Assembly (NCBI GenBank): GCA_030620115.1
Contig: JAUXFG010000053.1
Span: 1 to 23,325, forward strand
Direction: 5' to 3'
Length of the DNA: 23,325 nucleotides
Origin: Candidatus Fermentibacterota bacterium
Lineage (GTDB): Bacteria > JAFGKV01
Position 1 is the stretch's first letter. Each line of letters begins with the position of its first letter. The position numbers were made by a program, and so were the translations under genes. Below the pieces are notes generated by a model that ran no database searches, had not been told where the DNA came from, and saw only the letters and a program-made list of their open reading frames with translations. Positions 8,092-16,294 of the stretch are shown piece after piece.

Positions 8092-8614
8092 GGAATACGA
8101 GCATGGCGGCCATGAGCCACCCGGGGACCCGCGTGCATCGGGCCACGAATCGAGGGAGTGGTGTGTCTACTGATGGCGGAGTGAAGAGCTTGCTGAATTG
8201 GCTCGATAAGAAAAACGAAAAAAAGGACAAAGCTGCAACGAGGGGGCCTGCCCACAACATGACGCCCCGATCAAGACGCACACGTTTGCCTCGGTAGGTA
8301 AACCACACCACCTTTCCGAGAAGACTCTCGGGACCCGCTGGAGGATCCAGAGCATCCAAACTGTCACCCTTTGTCCAAATCATGGAAATCCGTGTGTCTT
8401 TCCGTACGATCCGGTGGATGAGGTAGAAGTCGTCCTGGTGTACGGCCATCACCACATCGCCGAATCTCACATTGCGCAACTGTGCGGGTTCGATCTCCAA
8501 TACTGCGGCATCGGGGATAGCCGGCATCATGCTGCCTCCGCGTGCCTTGAGCCTGAATCGACCATGCAGGCGCAATGCCTCTTGCACCAAGGTCTTGTCC
8601 ACCTTGGCATTCAT
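8018..8614 (-). CDS. S26-type (signal peptidase I-like) membrane serine peptidase
   Basis: 198 residues from ATG 8614, which has GAGGAG 4 nt upstream; the frame itself opens at 8740. GGSMMPAI holds the nucleophile Ser28 and LIHRIV the general base His67; GDVVMAV (~52-58) and WTKGDSLDALDPP (~80-92) are the other conserved blocks. His instead of Lys marks the SipW/archaeal/ER-type Ser-His subgroup. Unlike ordinary signal peptidase I, the N-terminus has no membrane anchor. Instead a C-terminal half carries one long hydrophobic stretch (~118-145) and a second (~164-181). It may process a particular secreted substrate or be an S24/S26-like protein without classic signal-peptidase function. The 3' end overlaps the methyltransferase gene on the other strand by 74 bases. 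Confidence 0.8.
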   Translation of the reverse strand: MNAKVDKTLVQEALRLHGRFRLKARGGSMMPAIPDAAVLEIEPAQLRNVRFGDVVMAVHQDDFYLIHRIVRKDTRISMIWTKGDSLDALDPPAGPESLLGKVVWFTYRGKRVRLDRGVMLWAGPLVAALSFFSFFLSSQFSKLFTPPSVDTPLPRFVARCTRVPGWLMAAMLVFLSSLLAESPRNSDPNTGRNDDRLL

Positions 8615-8966
8615 CGTTCTCCTCTGAATCCGTGGACCTGCTGCGAATATCCTGCCAATGAAACATCGAATACCCATGGCTACTCCTAAGGCGGCCTGTA
8701 ACCGTTCACGGATTGGAAGGTTCAGAGGTTCAGGGTTCACCGGAAATCTGAACCGTTGATTCGTGCGATCGATGCGATCGAAAGGTAATCTTGTACAGTG
8801 AACTCGGAACCTGTGAATGCCTACACATAGCCAAAGCTGACTTCAGGCAACCCTGCCTCCGGCCCATAGGGCCTACGGCCCGGCGGGAACGGTGAACTCT
8901 GAACCCGTGAACGGCTACGAAGAATACGGGGCGTATGACGACGCCGACTCAGGAAGCCGTCCCGAT
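8615..8966. repeat. intergenic spacer with degenerate GTGAAC/GTTCAG repeats
   Basis: No gene is visible in 352 bases. Two 26-nt copies (8798-8823 and 8892-8917) share 22 bases, beginning gtgaactc and ending g(c/g)cta. A GTTCAG run (ggttcagaggttcagggtt) starts near 8719. A GC-rich inverted segment, ggcccatagggcctacggcc, lies at 8861-8880. The promoter of the S26 gene should be here, but I see no clear one. Confidence 0.55.
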
Positions 8967-9821
8967 CTACTCGCCCGGCGGTGAGAAAAAACGCAGGACC
9001 TTGTGCAGTGCGGATTTGAGCTCCTTCCGTGGGACCACCATATCCACCATGCCATGATCAAGGAAGAATTCCGCCCGTTGAAAACCATCGGGCAGCTCTT
9101 GTCCGATAGTCCTTTGGATTACCCGGGGACCTGCAAACCCCAAGAGCGCTTTGGGTTCTGCAATCATGATGTCGCCAAGGCTCGCATAAGAGGCAAGCAC
9201 GCCGGCCGTTGAAGGATGGGTAAGGATTGAAACGAAGGGAACCCGATCTCGAACGAGTCTGGCTACCGCACCCGCAGTCTTCGCCATCTGCATCAGCGAG
9301 AGGATTCCCTCCTGCATGCGAGCCCCCCCAGTGGAGGTGATGGTCACCACCGCCATCCTATGCTCCCTCCCATGATCCATGATTCGTGCAATCTTCTCCC
9401 CCACCACGCTGCCCATGCTCCCGCCCATGAATGAGAACTCCAGCGCACCAATGGCAATCGGGATCCCTTCGACACTACCTGTACCCACGATCGCTGCGTC
9501 TTTGAGCCCAGTCTTTTTCTGACTTGCATTGAGCCGGTCGACATACGATTTGGTATCCCGGAAACCAAGAGGATCCGCCGGTGATAAATCTTGATACAGC
9601 TCTCCGAAGCTCCCCTGGTCAAGGAGTATCTCAAAATACTGCTTCGCGGGAATGCGGAAATGGTAGTTGCATTTGCTGCAGACCCAGAGCGCCCGCCTCA
9701 GCTGCCCCTCATAGAGGACTTCCCCACAGTCTTTGCACTTCAACCATACCCCCTTTGGGATATCCCTTTTCTTCTGCCGGGAAGGCCCCTTCGTGATCCG
9801 CCTATACCATGGAACGCTCAT
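8967..9821 (-). CDS. accD: acetyl-CoA carboxylase carboxyltransferase subunit beta
   Basis: 284 residues, full length for AccD (about 280-300). A zinc ribbon C29-x2-C32-x15-C48-x2-C51 lies at the N-terminus, as in bacterial AccD. Crotonase-fold blocks follow: FMGGSMGSVVGEKI (~131-144), STGGARMQEG (~163-172), HPSTAGVLASYASLGD (~202-217) and LLGFAGPRVIQRTI (~227-239), which build the oxyanion and CoA site. With AccA it transfers CO2 from carboxybiotin to acetyl-CoA in the first step of fatty-acid synthesis; the accA partner is not in this window. ATG 9821 has GAGGGAG about 8 nt upstream. It is not closely coupled to either neighbour: ~350 bases lie downstream and ~440 upstream. Confidence 0.97.
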   Translation of the reverse strand: MSVPWYRRITKGPSRQKKRDIPKGVWLKCKDCGEVLYEGQLRRALWVCSKCNYHFRIPAKQYFEILLDQGSFGELYQDLSPADPLGFRDTKSYVDRLNASQKKTGLKDAAIVGTGSVEGIPIAIGALEFSFMGGSMGSVVGEKIARIMDHGREHRMAVVTITSTGGARMQEGILSLMQMAKTAGAVARLVRDRVPFVSILTHPSTAGVLASYASLGDIMIAEPKALLGFAGPRVIQRTIGQELPDGFQRAEFFLDHGMVDMVVPRKELKSALHKVLRFFSPPGE

Positions 9822-9840
9822 AGTCGTGCTCCCTCTTCAC

Positions 9841-10267
9841 CTAACCCGAACTTCTCACCAATCCCGCGTCCGACGCGGGACTTCGTTATGCTCCATCAGC
9901 CTCCAGATACTTCGCTGACGCTCAGCACAGGCTTCTCGCAGAGGATACGCCTGCGGGCTACGCCACGGCGGAGCCAGGCTACGCCCTGACAGAGCCGGGG
10001 TCTTCAGTCGCAAGCCTCGCATTCAGAACCATTTCGGCGGTTTCGCTTCGAAAGCCGGCGAGAAGTCCGGGCTATTCCTGTTTCCAATCCACGGATCCAA
10101 GAGCAACAGAACCACACGAAGGAAACGCTCGCGCTCAGTCGAAGAGCAAAATCGCCGCGTCCCAGATTCCATGCGGATCATAGGATGATCGCGCAATTGA
10201 GCAATGAAAGAAATGCCGCCGCCTGGCTTTATCAAATCACAATCTCGCCTAGCCCGGACTTCTCACC
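9841..10267. repeat. ~0.4 kb spacer element bounded by direct repeats
   Basis: Direct repeats ctaacccgaacttctcacc (9841-9859) and ctagcccggacttctcacc (10249-10267) match at 17 of 19 bases, 408 bases apart. An inverted copy lies between them at 10057-10074 (ggcgagaagtccgggcta). An internal 9-bp palindrome is at 9862-9880 (tcccgcgtc-c-gacgcggga). The segment fills nearly the whole accD-porX gap. A 70-codon frame inside it (10023-10235, -) has no ribosome site or recognisable fold and I do not call it a gene. The right repeat includes the porX stop codon. A fourth relative of the motif follows the glycosyltransferase stop at 22790. Confidence 0.6.
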
Positions 10268-11825
10268 GCGGTTCCATGATCGCAAGAGGCACAATCATTT
10301 CCTCTAACGATATACCTCCGTGCTGGAAGCCTCCATAATATTGCTTCTCGAACTCGCGATATCTTGTCGGATATACGAAATAGTAATCCTCTTTCGCAAT
10401 GATATAATCTGTGATGAGGTTGTCGGTTGGTAAACGATAATCCCTTGGATATTTCAGATGAATGGCGTGCCTGTCGTTGCATCCCAAGTTCCTGCCATAT
10501 TTATATCTTACATTTGTTGAGGTATCTCGATTGCCATAGACGCGAGTTGCCCGAAGAGACAGTATTGATCCATGATCAGAAGTCACAATCACGAGGTTAT
10601 CCTGATCCGATAGATCCTTCAGGAGCTCAAGCAGGGCGGAGTGGCTGAACCAGGATTTCGTGAGACCGCGCAGGGCCGCCTCGTCAGGAACTATCTCCTT
10701 CAGAATGTCGGAATGGGAACGACCATGGGTAAGGATATCCACAAAACTGTACACCACAGCCGAAAGATCATGGGTAATCATCTGACCCCTCGCCCGCCGA
10801 GCTGACTCGGCCTCAGAGGCGTTGAAAACCTTCTGGTAGTAGACACCCTTCCGAAGCTTGAGGCCAAGACGTCGTAACAATTCAATCAGGAATTCTTTTT
10901 CGTGTCGATTCCTCGAGGTCTCCTCTGCCGATGCGGCTGACCAGAATGCGGGATATCGAACAGCCATCTCTGAGGGATACAAGCCCGAGAAAATGGCGTT
11001 CCTGGAATAGGGAGTCGCCGTAGGGAGAATCGCATAGTGATCCTCTCGTCTTATATTGTAGTAGGGCCGGACAAGCGGCTCCACTGCCATCCATTGATCC
11101 AACCTCATTCCATCGATAATGAGGAATACGACATTTCGTCCCGCCCGCAGATGTGGCGCGATGTGGGTTCGGACCACATCAACGGACATGAGTGGAGCAT
11201 CCTTGCCCTTCACCCATGTATGGTAATTCTCTTCAACAAAATGCGCGAAATCCACGTTGCAGGCGCTCCTGTGATCCCGATGCGATTGCTTCATTGCTTC
11301 ATCACTGCTGCCGTCCAATCGCAGATCCCACTCGCAGAGTTGGGTTGCGAGTCGAATCCAATCGGAGGCAGTCGAGGCACTCTGTCTCCCGCGATCGAGT
11401 TCAGCATACGATCGTGCAAACTCCCCGGCCAGACTAGTCTCACGTATGCGCGCCTTCTCAAGGATCCTCCGGCAAGCTGAATAGACCTGAACGGGGTTCA
11501 ATGGTTTGATGAGGAAGTCGTCGATTCTCTTTGCAATGGCCTGATCCATCAGGCTCTCATCTTCGCTCTTGGTGATCATGATCACGGGAAGCTCCGAGTT
11601 GATGGTCTTGATCTCCTCCAGCGTGCTCAGCCCGTCTCTCCCCGCCATCATTTCGTCAAGAAGCACCAAATCATACGATTCTCTTTGCACGTAATGAATG
11701 GCATCGCCGCCATTGCTCGCAGGTCTGACGACACACCCCTTCTTTTCTAAAAAGATGATATGCGGGCGGAGCATGTCTATCTCATCGTCCACCCAGAGAA
11801 TACGGTACGATCTCGGTGCTTTCAT
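10263..11825 (-). CDS. porX: PorX-type response regulator with PglZ/alkaline-phosphatase-fold output domain
   Basis: 520 residues, the size of Bacteroidota PorX. The receiver domain (~5-125) has Asp13/Asp14, phospho-acceptor Asp57 (YDLVLLDEMM), Thr85 and Lys107. A helical linker follows. The PglZ-type domain (~230-520) has LIIDGMRLDQW (Asp238), PTATPYSRNAIFSGL with candidate nucleophile Thr271, FVDILTHGRSHSD (~361-373) and VTSDHGS (Asp417, His418), the metal and catalytic residues of the alkaline phosphatase superfamily. In Porphyromonas and Flavobacterium PorX regulates type IX secretion, and the domain has been reported to cleave cyclic/linear oligonucleotides. ATG 11825 overlaps the kinase stop as ATGA; the longer frame to 11963 lies within the kinase gene. 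No T9SS genes are in the window, so its output here is open. Confidence 0.93.
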   Translation of the reverse strand: MKAPRSYRILWVDDEIDMLRPHIIFLEKKGCVVRPASNGGDAIHYVQRESYDLVLLDEMMAGRDGLSTLEEIKTINSELPVIMITKSEDESLMDQAIAKRIDDFLIKPLNPVQVYSACRRILEKARIRETSLAGEFARSYAELDRGRQSASTASDWIRLATQLCEWDLRLDGSSDEAMKQSHRDHRSACNVDFAHFVEENYHTWVKGKDAPLMSVDVVRTHIAPHLRAGRNVVFLIIDGMRLDQWMAVEPLVRPYYNIRREDHYAILPTATPYSRNAIFSGLYPSEMAVRYPAFWSAASAEETSRNRHEKEFLIELLRRLGLKLRKGVYYQKVFNASEAESARRARGQMITHDLSAVVYSFVDILTHGRSHSDILKEIVPDEAALRGLTKSWFSHSALLELLKDLSDQDNLVIVTSDHGSILSLRATRVYGNRDTSTNVRYKYGRNLGCNDRHAIHLKYPRDYRLPTDNLITDYIIAKEDYYFVYPTRYREFEKQYYGGFQHGGISLEEMIVPLAIMEPR

Positions 11826-13087
11826 CGCTTCTTTTCCCTCACTGCAGCGGGGAGGACAATCGCAACAAGAGTGCCTTGGGTGGGCCGACTCCGGACAATC
11901 TTGAGCTTCCCGCCATGATATTCCTCCACAATCCGCCGTGCCATGGCCAGACCAAGCCCCCACCCTCTCTCTTTGGTTGAGAACCCTGGCCGGAAGGCCC
12001 TGCTTTGCACGCGCCCCGTCATGCCATGACCAGTGTCCTCAATCTGGATACAGACCCCCCTGTCATTCGGTTCCATGGAAGCACGGAATACAATCTCCCC
12101 CGTGCCGCCGAGCGCCTCCAGACTATTCCTGACAAGATTCTCGAGAACCCAGGTCAGCAAGTCCCGGTTCGCCATCACCGGCGCTAGTTGCGCATATTCC
12201 TCCCGGATTGCCACCTTTTCGCCTTGTCTCGGCAGACGGGCACGAAAATACATGGCGGTCTCTTCAAGCAATGGATGCACATCCATGATCTCCAGATGCG
12301 GCGGATGCCCAATCCTCTCGAATCTCCTGGCGATCTTGGCCAAGCGATCGATATCCTGTTCCATCTCCTGTGCGATATCTTCGACGCCGACCGTCGTATC
12401 GGAATCTTCTTCGTGTTCCTTGAGCAGCTGAACCCACCCCAGCAACGATGTGATTGGGGTTCCGAGTTGGTGTGCCGCCTCCCGTGCCATTCCAAACCAC
12501 AATGATCGTTGTTCTACCGCCTTCAACCGCCTGAGTCCCAGCAGTCCAATCAGAACAAAAAGCCCCACTATGGCCACCTCGAGCGGTGGAATCCATCTCA
12601 GTTCCCGCAAGACCTTGTGTTCGCCCCAGTGAAGGTATCCCAACACCTGTCCATCCGTCTGAGATCGCAACGGAATCGCCCCATGCATCCGGTCCATCGC
12701 CTTGACAGCAGCTATTACATGCGCTGGCTGCTCTGCCAGAAGGCTGCCCATTGCTGCCGGCACACCGACAGTGAATAACACATGCCCATCTTGATCAGTC
12801 ACGACAACCGGCAGATTCGTCTGCAGGATGGCACATATCTCTCGAAAAAGAGGCGCAAGATTGGATATCTCTGCTTGGGTCGTGTCTGCCGCTTCGCTCT
12901 CCAACAATCGTCGCAGTATGCGCACCACGGCGTTGCCCTGACGTTCGACTCGATTCACCACTGATTGCGTGTACACCAAGAAACCAAATGCCAGAATTAA
13001 TGATCCTATGACCAGATACCCTCGAAGCAGGCCCCATGGCCAGAACCAGGATGGCTCCTTCTGCTTCCCGGTCATCCCGCGCCGCAC
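11822..13087 (-). CDS. membrane sensor histidine kinase, partner of PorX-type regulator
   Basis: 421 residues from GTG 13087, which has TAGAGG five bases upstream overlapping the serS stop; ATG 13075 is the alternative. TM1 is ~21-41 and TM2 ~168-187, enclosing a ~125-residue extracytoplasmic sensor region of no recognised family. The dimerisation box is AREAAHQLGTPITSLLGW with phospho-acceptor His206. ATPase motifs: N-box ENLVRNSLEAL (~316-326), G1 DTGHGM (351-356), F-box FRPGFST and G2 GWGLGL (375-380). The H-x-(L/I)-GTP-x-SSLLGW form of the H-box is common among FCB-group kinases. It overlaps porX by ATGA and starts ~8 nt after serS, so the three genes should share a transcript. It is very likely the kinase for the adjacent regulator, as PorY is for PorX, but orthology with PorY is not shown. 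Confidence 0.93.
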   Translation of the reverse strand: MRRGMTGKQKEPSWFWPWGLLRGYLVIGSLILAFGFLVYTQSVVNRVERQGNAVVRILRRLLESEAADTTQAEISNLAPLFREICAILQTNLPVVVTDQDGHVLFTVGVPAAMGSLLAEQPAHVIAAVKAMDRMHGAIPLRSQTDGQVLGYLHWGEHKVLRELRWIPPLEVAIVGLFVLIGLLGLRRLKAVEQRSLWFGMAREAAHQLGTPITSLLGWVQLLKEHEEDSDTTVGVEDIAQEMEQDIDRLAKIARRFERIGHPPHLEIMDVHPLLEETAMYFRARLPRQGEKVAIREEYAQLAPVMANRDLLTWVLENLVRNSLEALGGTGEIVFRASMEPNDRGVCIQIEDTGHGMTGRVQSRAFRPGFSTKERGWGLGLAMARRIVEEYHGGKLKIVRSRPTQGTLVAIVLPAAVREKKR

Positions 13088-13095
13088 TGTGGCCT

Positions 13096-14376
13096 CTACG
13101 TCGTCCCGGTCAGAAACGCTCGCCCTCCGAGATAGGGGCGCAGAGCCTCCGGAATGGCGACAGTACCCTCCGCGGTCTGATTGTTCTCGAGAAGGGCCGC
13201 AATTACCCTGGGAAGAGCAAGCCCGGAGCCATTGATGGTATGCAGAAAACATGGCTTGACGCCCGAGGATGGGCGATATCTGATCCCGGTCCTGCGGGCC
13301 TGAAAATCCTCGAAATTGCTGCATGAAGACACTTCGAGCCACCGCTCCTGCCCTGCTGCCCACACTTCAAGATCATAACATTTGGCAGCCGCGAAACTGA
13401 GATCACCGGTACAGAGGCTAAGCACGCGATAGGGCAGCTCCAGGAGTTGAAGCACCTCCTCCGCATCAGCAAGCAGGCTTTCAAGTTCGTCATAGGATCG
13501 CTCCGGCTCGGCTATTCTTACCAGTTCCACCTTGCCGAACTGGTGGACCCGGTTGAGTCCCCGAGTGTCTTTTCCATAAGCTCCCGCTTCCCTTCTGAAA
13601 CATGAAGTGAAGGCCACCAATCGAAGTGGAAGCTGATCGCTCCGAAGGATCTCGCCCCGGAAGATATTGGTCAGCGGGACTTCGCCCGTGGGGATGAGGA
13701 ACAACTCGGGGCTCACGCACACGTACATGTCATCTTCGAGCTTCGGAAGCTGTCCCGTTCCCACCATCGCTTGCCGAGTGGCGAGGAATGGGGGCCAATA
13801 CTCCGTGTAACCATGCTCTCTCGTATGCAGATCAAGCATGAAATTGATCAACCCACGGACGAGAAGAGCCCCATGCCCGGAATAGAGTGAGAAATTGCTT
13901 CCCGCCAGCTTCGCAGCCCGCTCCTGGTCAAGCAAGCTCAGAGCCGAGCCAAGATCCCAGTGTGGCGCAGGATCGAAGCTGAATTCCGGTTTCTCCCCCC
14001 ATGTACGGTCAACGACATTCTCGCCGGGGCCTCCTCCCACGGGTACCGAGACATGGGGGACATTCGGGAGCCAGAGGAGGAGATCGTGGAGCTCCTCTTT
14101 TGGGGGCTTCAATTCGTCTTCGATCTGCTTGATGGCGGCATTGATCCCGCGAACGCGTTCCCGCATCTGTGGTGCATCGGCGGCTTGTCCCCGGCTCTTT
14201 GCAAGCATTCCGGATAGCTTGTTCTTCTCCGCTCGCAGCTGATCGATTTCGAAAGCGGCCTTTCGAACTTCCTGATCCAACGCCAGAATCCTCTCCACAG
14301 AGACATCCACGTGCTTGGCACGCACAGCCTCACGTATGAGGTCCGGCTCCTCCCTGATACGCCGCAAATCAAGCAT
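13096..14376 (-). CDS. serS: seryl-tRNA synthetase
   Basis: 426 residues, the normal length. The N-terminal coiled-coil arm (~30-100; LDQEVRKAAFEIDQLRAEKNKLS) binds the long variable arm of tRNA-Ser. The class II core has the TGEVPLTN loop (~230-237), motif 2 (FRREAGAYGKDTRGLNRVHQF, ~260-280, split here as FRREAGAYGKD and TRGLNRVHQF), and motif 3 NGSGLALPRVIAALLENNQ (382-400). It charges tRNA-Ser with serine in the cytoplasm. ATG 14376 has GGGGAG 5 nt upstream. It is the first gene of a block that continues into the histidine kinase with an 8-nt gap. Co-transcription of an essential synthetase with a two-component system would give the regulator steady expression. Confidence 0.97.
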   Translation of the reverse strand: MLDLRRIREEPDLIREAVRAKHVDVSVERILALDQEVRKAAFEIDQLRAEKNKLSGMLAKSRGQAADAPQMRERVRGINAAIKQIEDELKPPKEELHDLLLWLPNVPHVSVPVGGGPGENVVDRTWGEKPEFSFDPAPHWDLGSALSLLDQERAAKLAGSNFSLYSGHGALLVRGLINFMLDLHTREHGYTEYWPPFLATRQAMVGTGQLPKLEDDMYVCVSPELFLIPTGEVPLTNIFRGEILRSDQLPLRLVAFTSCFRREAGAYGKDTRGLNRVHQFGKVELVRIAEPERSYDELESLLADAEEVLQLLELPYRVLSLCTGDLSFAAAKCYDLEVWAAGQERWLEVSSCSNFEDFQARRTGIRYRPSSGVKPCFLHTINGSGLALPRVIAALLENNQTAEGTVAIPEALRPYLGGRAFLTGTT

Positions 14377-14767
14377 ACTGACTCCCCATAGTGGACTAAT
14401 ACTCCGACGCTTCAGGTTGTGCGAGTGTTCAGGGGTTCAGCGTTCAGAGTTCAGTGCGGCCTCTGATCGCTGTGCAATCAGTTTTTTCGGGGTAGAGAGT
14501 ACCGAATGTCAGTCTTCACTCCCTCCAAACCCGGTGAACGATTACGGGATACAATTTCGGTCAATCTCCCTCGTTATCCGTAATCGTCGCCGTAATCGTC
14601 AACCGATTCCCCGGTTTCAGAGTTGTCACAAAACTTCTGACAGTACCAAGCCACATGAATCAGGTACTCTCAAACAAGGAAAAAACCTGGTCCATAGCCG
14701 CTGACCCCCCGAACACCGAACACCGATTTGTCTGACTCATCTACTCAAACAATCAAAATGTAAGGAG
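14377..14767. repeat. intergenic spacer with GTTCAG-type degenerate repeats
   Basis: No gene is visible in ~390 bases. The serS-proximal part is a run of gttcag units (gttcaggggttcagcgttca starting near 14428, then gagttcag), like the spacers at 2776 and 8719. Another run, accgaacaccgaacaccga, lies near 14707-14726. The serS promoter should lie close to 14400, but I see no convincing one. Confidence 0.5.
14735..14754 (-). repeat. 20-nt motif near stop codon, copy 2
   Basis: On the + strand actcatctactcaaacaatc, 18 of 20 identical to 2858-2877. It sits 13 nt beyond the TAG of the Fn3-type lipoprotein. Whether it is a 3'-UTR signal or a fragment of an interspersed repeat cannot be told from two copies. 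Confidence 0.4.
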
Positions 14768-15646
14768 CTAAGGAGCGGGAACGAGCTCGGGCCGTCCCGG
14801 CGTTGGCTGGTAGGCCCATTGAAACACCAGCGTACGTTCAGGCTCGTCACCTTCGACGCGCATGAAATAGAGCTTTGCATAGTTGGATACCGCGTGCTCA
14901 TCAGTGATCTTCACCGCGATGACACTTCCCGCGGTCACGGCCACGTGATCCAGGAAAGTCGTTCCATCCGGCACCCGGGTCAGATCATCAAATGATGAAG
15001 TCATCCCGGCAAAACCCGTGGTATTCTGGTAGTCGGATGAGGCTCTCTTGGGGCTCCAGAGGTAGAGAGCTCCCCCGCCGGTGATCCCGTCGGCATAGCC
15101 CAAGAAAAAATCGGTCTTATCGTGCCGATCCGAGTTCGTAAGGGCCATGCTCACCGCAACACCTTCGGACAGATCGTATCCGCTCGGATTTCCTGCCTGC
15201 GTCGCGAACTCATACACCACGGCTCCTTCATCCTCCGGCCGAGCAATCAAAAAAATCTCGTTGGACGCACGTGAGAGCTCACCTTCATCGGTCACCGCGC
15301 GCACATGGACATAATAGTAGGTGTACGAATCACCAAGGTTCAACACCGTGTTCTGCACCGCGGAACCCACCTCTTTTTTCTCGTAGGATGCAAGCTCCTG
15401 GGCATTATCCAAGCTCTGAATGCTCTGCGTATGCGCGTAGAGTCTGTATCCGACATACGTCACATCCACACTGACGGCGCCATCCCACTGAAGCTCTACT
15501 TGGCCTCCGGATAAGGGGATATCCATAATTCTGAGATTGCTTGGTGGCGTAAGCTCCGTAGGGCTCACCACCTCATCACTGGAACACGCCATCAGCACGA
15601 TGAGCGGCAATCCAAGAAACGAGAGTAACCTGATTCGACGTCGCAC
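14768..15646 (-). CDS. lipoprotein with fibronectin type III-like domain
   Basis: 292 residues from GTG 15646, giving MRRRIRLLSFLGLPLIVLMAC: a textbook lipoprotein signal with lipobox LMAC (Cys21). Residues ~30-130 look like a fibronectin III domain (PPSNLRIMDIPL... QVELQWD... YYYVHVRAVTDEGELSRASN). The remaining ~160 residues form a second, probably beta-rich domain I do not recognise; it includes SGGGALYLW-like and 'TTFLDHVAVTAGSVIAVKI' segments. Anchored in the outer or cytoplasmic membrane; with Ser at +2 there is no inner-membrane retention Asp. Function unknown; likely a surface or periplasmic structural/binding protein, in the same general class as the FG-GAP protein at 2868-4715. Confidence 0.82.
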   Translation of the reverse strand: MRRRIRLLSFLGLPLIVLMACSSDEVVSPTELTPPSNLRIMDIPLSGGQVELQWDGAVSVDVTYVGYRLYAHTQSIQSLDNAQELASYEKKEVGSAVQNTVLNLGDSYTYYYVHVRAVTDEGELSRASNEIFLIARPEDEGAVVYEFATQAGNPSGYDLSEGVAVSMALTNSDRHDKTDFFLGYADGITGGGALYLWSPKRASSDYQNTTGFAGMTSSFDDLTRVPDGTTFLDHVAVTAGSVIAVKITDEHAVSNYAKLYFMRVEGDEPERTLVFQWAYQPTPGRPELVPAP

Positions 15647-15652
15647 GATTGT

Positions 15653-15660
15653 CCTCCTTT
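15653..15660 (-). promoter_or_regulatory. strong Shine-Dalgarno that fixes a GTG start
   Basis: AAAGGAGG on the minus strand lies 6 nt before GTG 15646. The earlier in-frame ATG codons at 15670 and 15667 have no ribosome site and would place this sequence inside the gene, ahead of the signal peptide. Confidence 0.75.
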
Positions 15661-15721
15661 TTGACATCATGACAAGTCCGCTACTTCTCCACCGGCTGAG
15701 ATGCCGGTAGGCAACAATACA

Positions 15722-16291
15722 TCAACCCACCAATTTGGGCTTTCCCCTTCGTTCGCGCCACCTCAGCCTCTGTTCACCCCCCTCCAACTCCAAGAGCGCT
15801 CCCTTCCAGACCAACCCTGCGGTGAAGCCCCCCCTACGTCCCGATTCCTCAATCACCCGATGGCAGGGAAAAACCACGGGGACTGGATTCCTCGATAGGG
15901 CTTGGCCCACGGCCCGGGCACAGCCACCATCTCCCATCTGGCGTGAAACCCACCCATAGGACCGGACGCTGCCGTACGGAATCGCCCATGTCAGGTCCCA
16001 GACGCGTCTCTGGAATTCGGTTGCGCCACCCAGATCCAGAGGAAAAACCGAAAAATCCACCTTTCTCCCCGAAAAGTAACGCTTCATGGCGTGACGAAGA
16101 TCCCCAAGCAAACGCCCCTTCTTTCTCCCCACAATGTAGGGTGCCGCCATGGAAAGCCGCTCAAGCTCCCGCACGGTCTCCTCTGGTGGACCAAGTATCA
16201 CTCTCGCAAGCCCTCGCCTGGTCGCCAGCAGGAGAATCCTTCCCTGTGGTGGCTCCACCACCGCGTATCGGAGCAACGGAGTAACAGGCAC
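15722..16291 (-). CDS. ogt: methylated-DNA--[protein]-cysteine S-methyltransferase
   Basis: 189 residues, typical length. The C-terminal DNA-binding/methyltransferase domain has FQRRVWDLTWAIPYGSVRSY (~93-112), the Arg finger in CARAVGQALSRNP (Arg126) and the suicide site FPCHRVI with Cys143, all diagnostic of the Ada-C/Ogt/MGMT family. The N-terminal domain (~1-85) is the less conserved RNase H-like part. It removes O6-methyl from guanine by irreversible transfer to Cys143. There is no Ada-N zinc domain, so it is the stand-alone repair form. GTG 16291 lies 3 nt after the uvrC stop, with GAGGAG inside the end of uvrC, so it is in an operon with another DNA-repair gene. Confidence 0.95.
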   Translation of the reverse strand: MPVTPLLRYAVVEPPQGRILLLATRRGLARVILGPPEETVRELERLSMAAPYIVGRKKGRLLGDLRHAMKRYFSGRKVDFSVFPLDLGGATEFQRRVWDLTWAIPYGSVRSYGWVSRQMGDGGCARAVGQALSRNPVPVVFPCHRVIEESGRRGGFTAGLVWKGALLELEGGEQRLRWRERRGKPKLVG

Positions 16292-16294
16292 GAT

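Noticed and set aside
10023-10235. 70-residue frame in the accD-porX spacer
   Set aside because: It lies within the direct-repeat-bounded element, lacks a ribosome site, and reads as translated repeat DNA.
9841-10267. CRISPR array or integron attachment site
   Set aside because: Only two direct copies plus one inverted copy, spaced ~200 bases apart, and no cas or integrase gene.
10263-11825. PglZ domain as sign of a BREX/Pgl phage-defence system
   Set aside because: The domain is fused to a receiver domain in the PorX layout and no BrxL, PglX, BrxC or other BREX gene is nearby.
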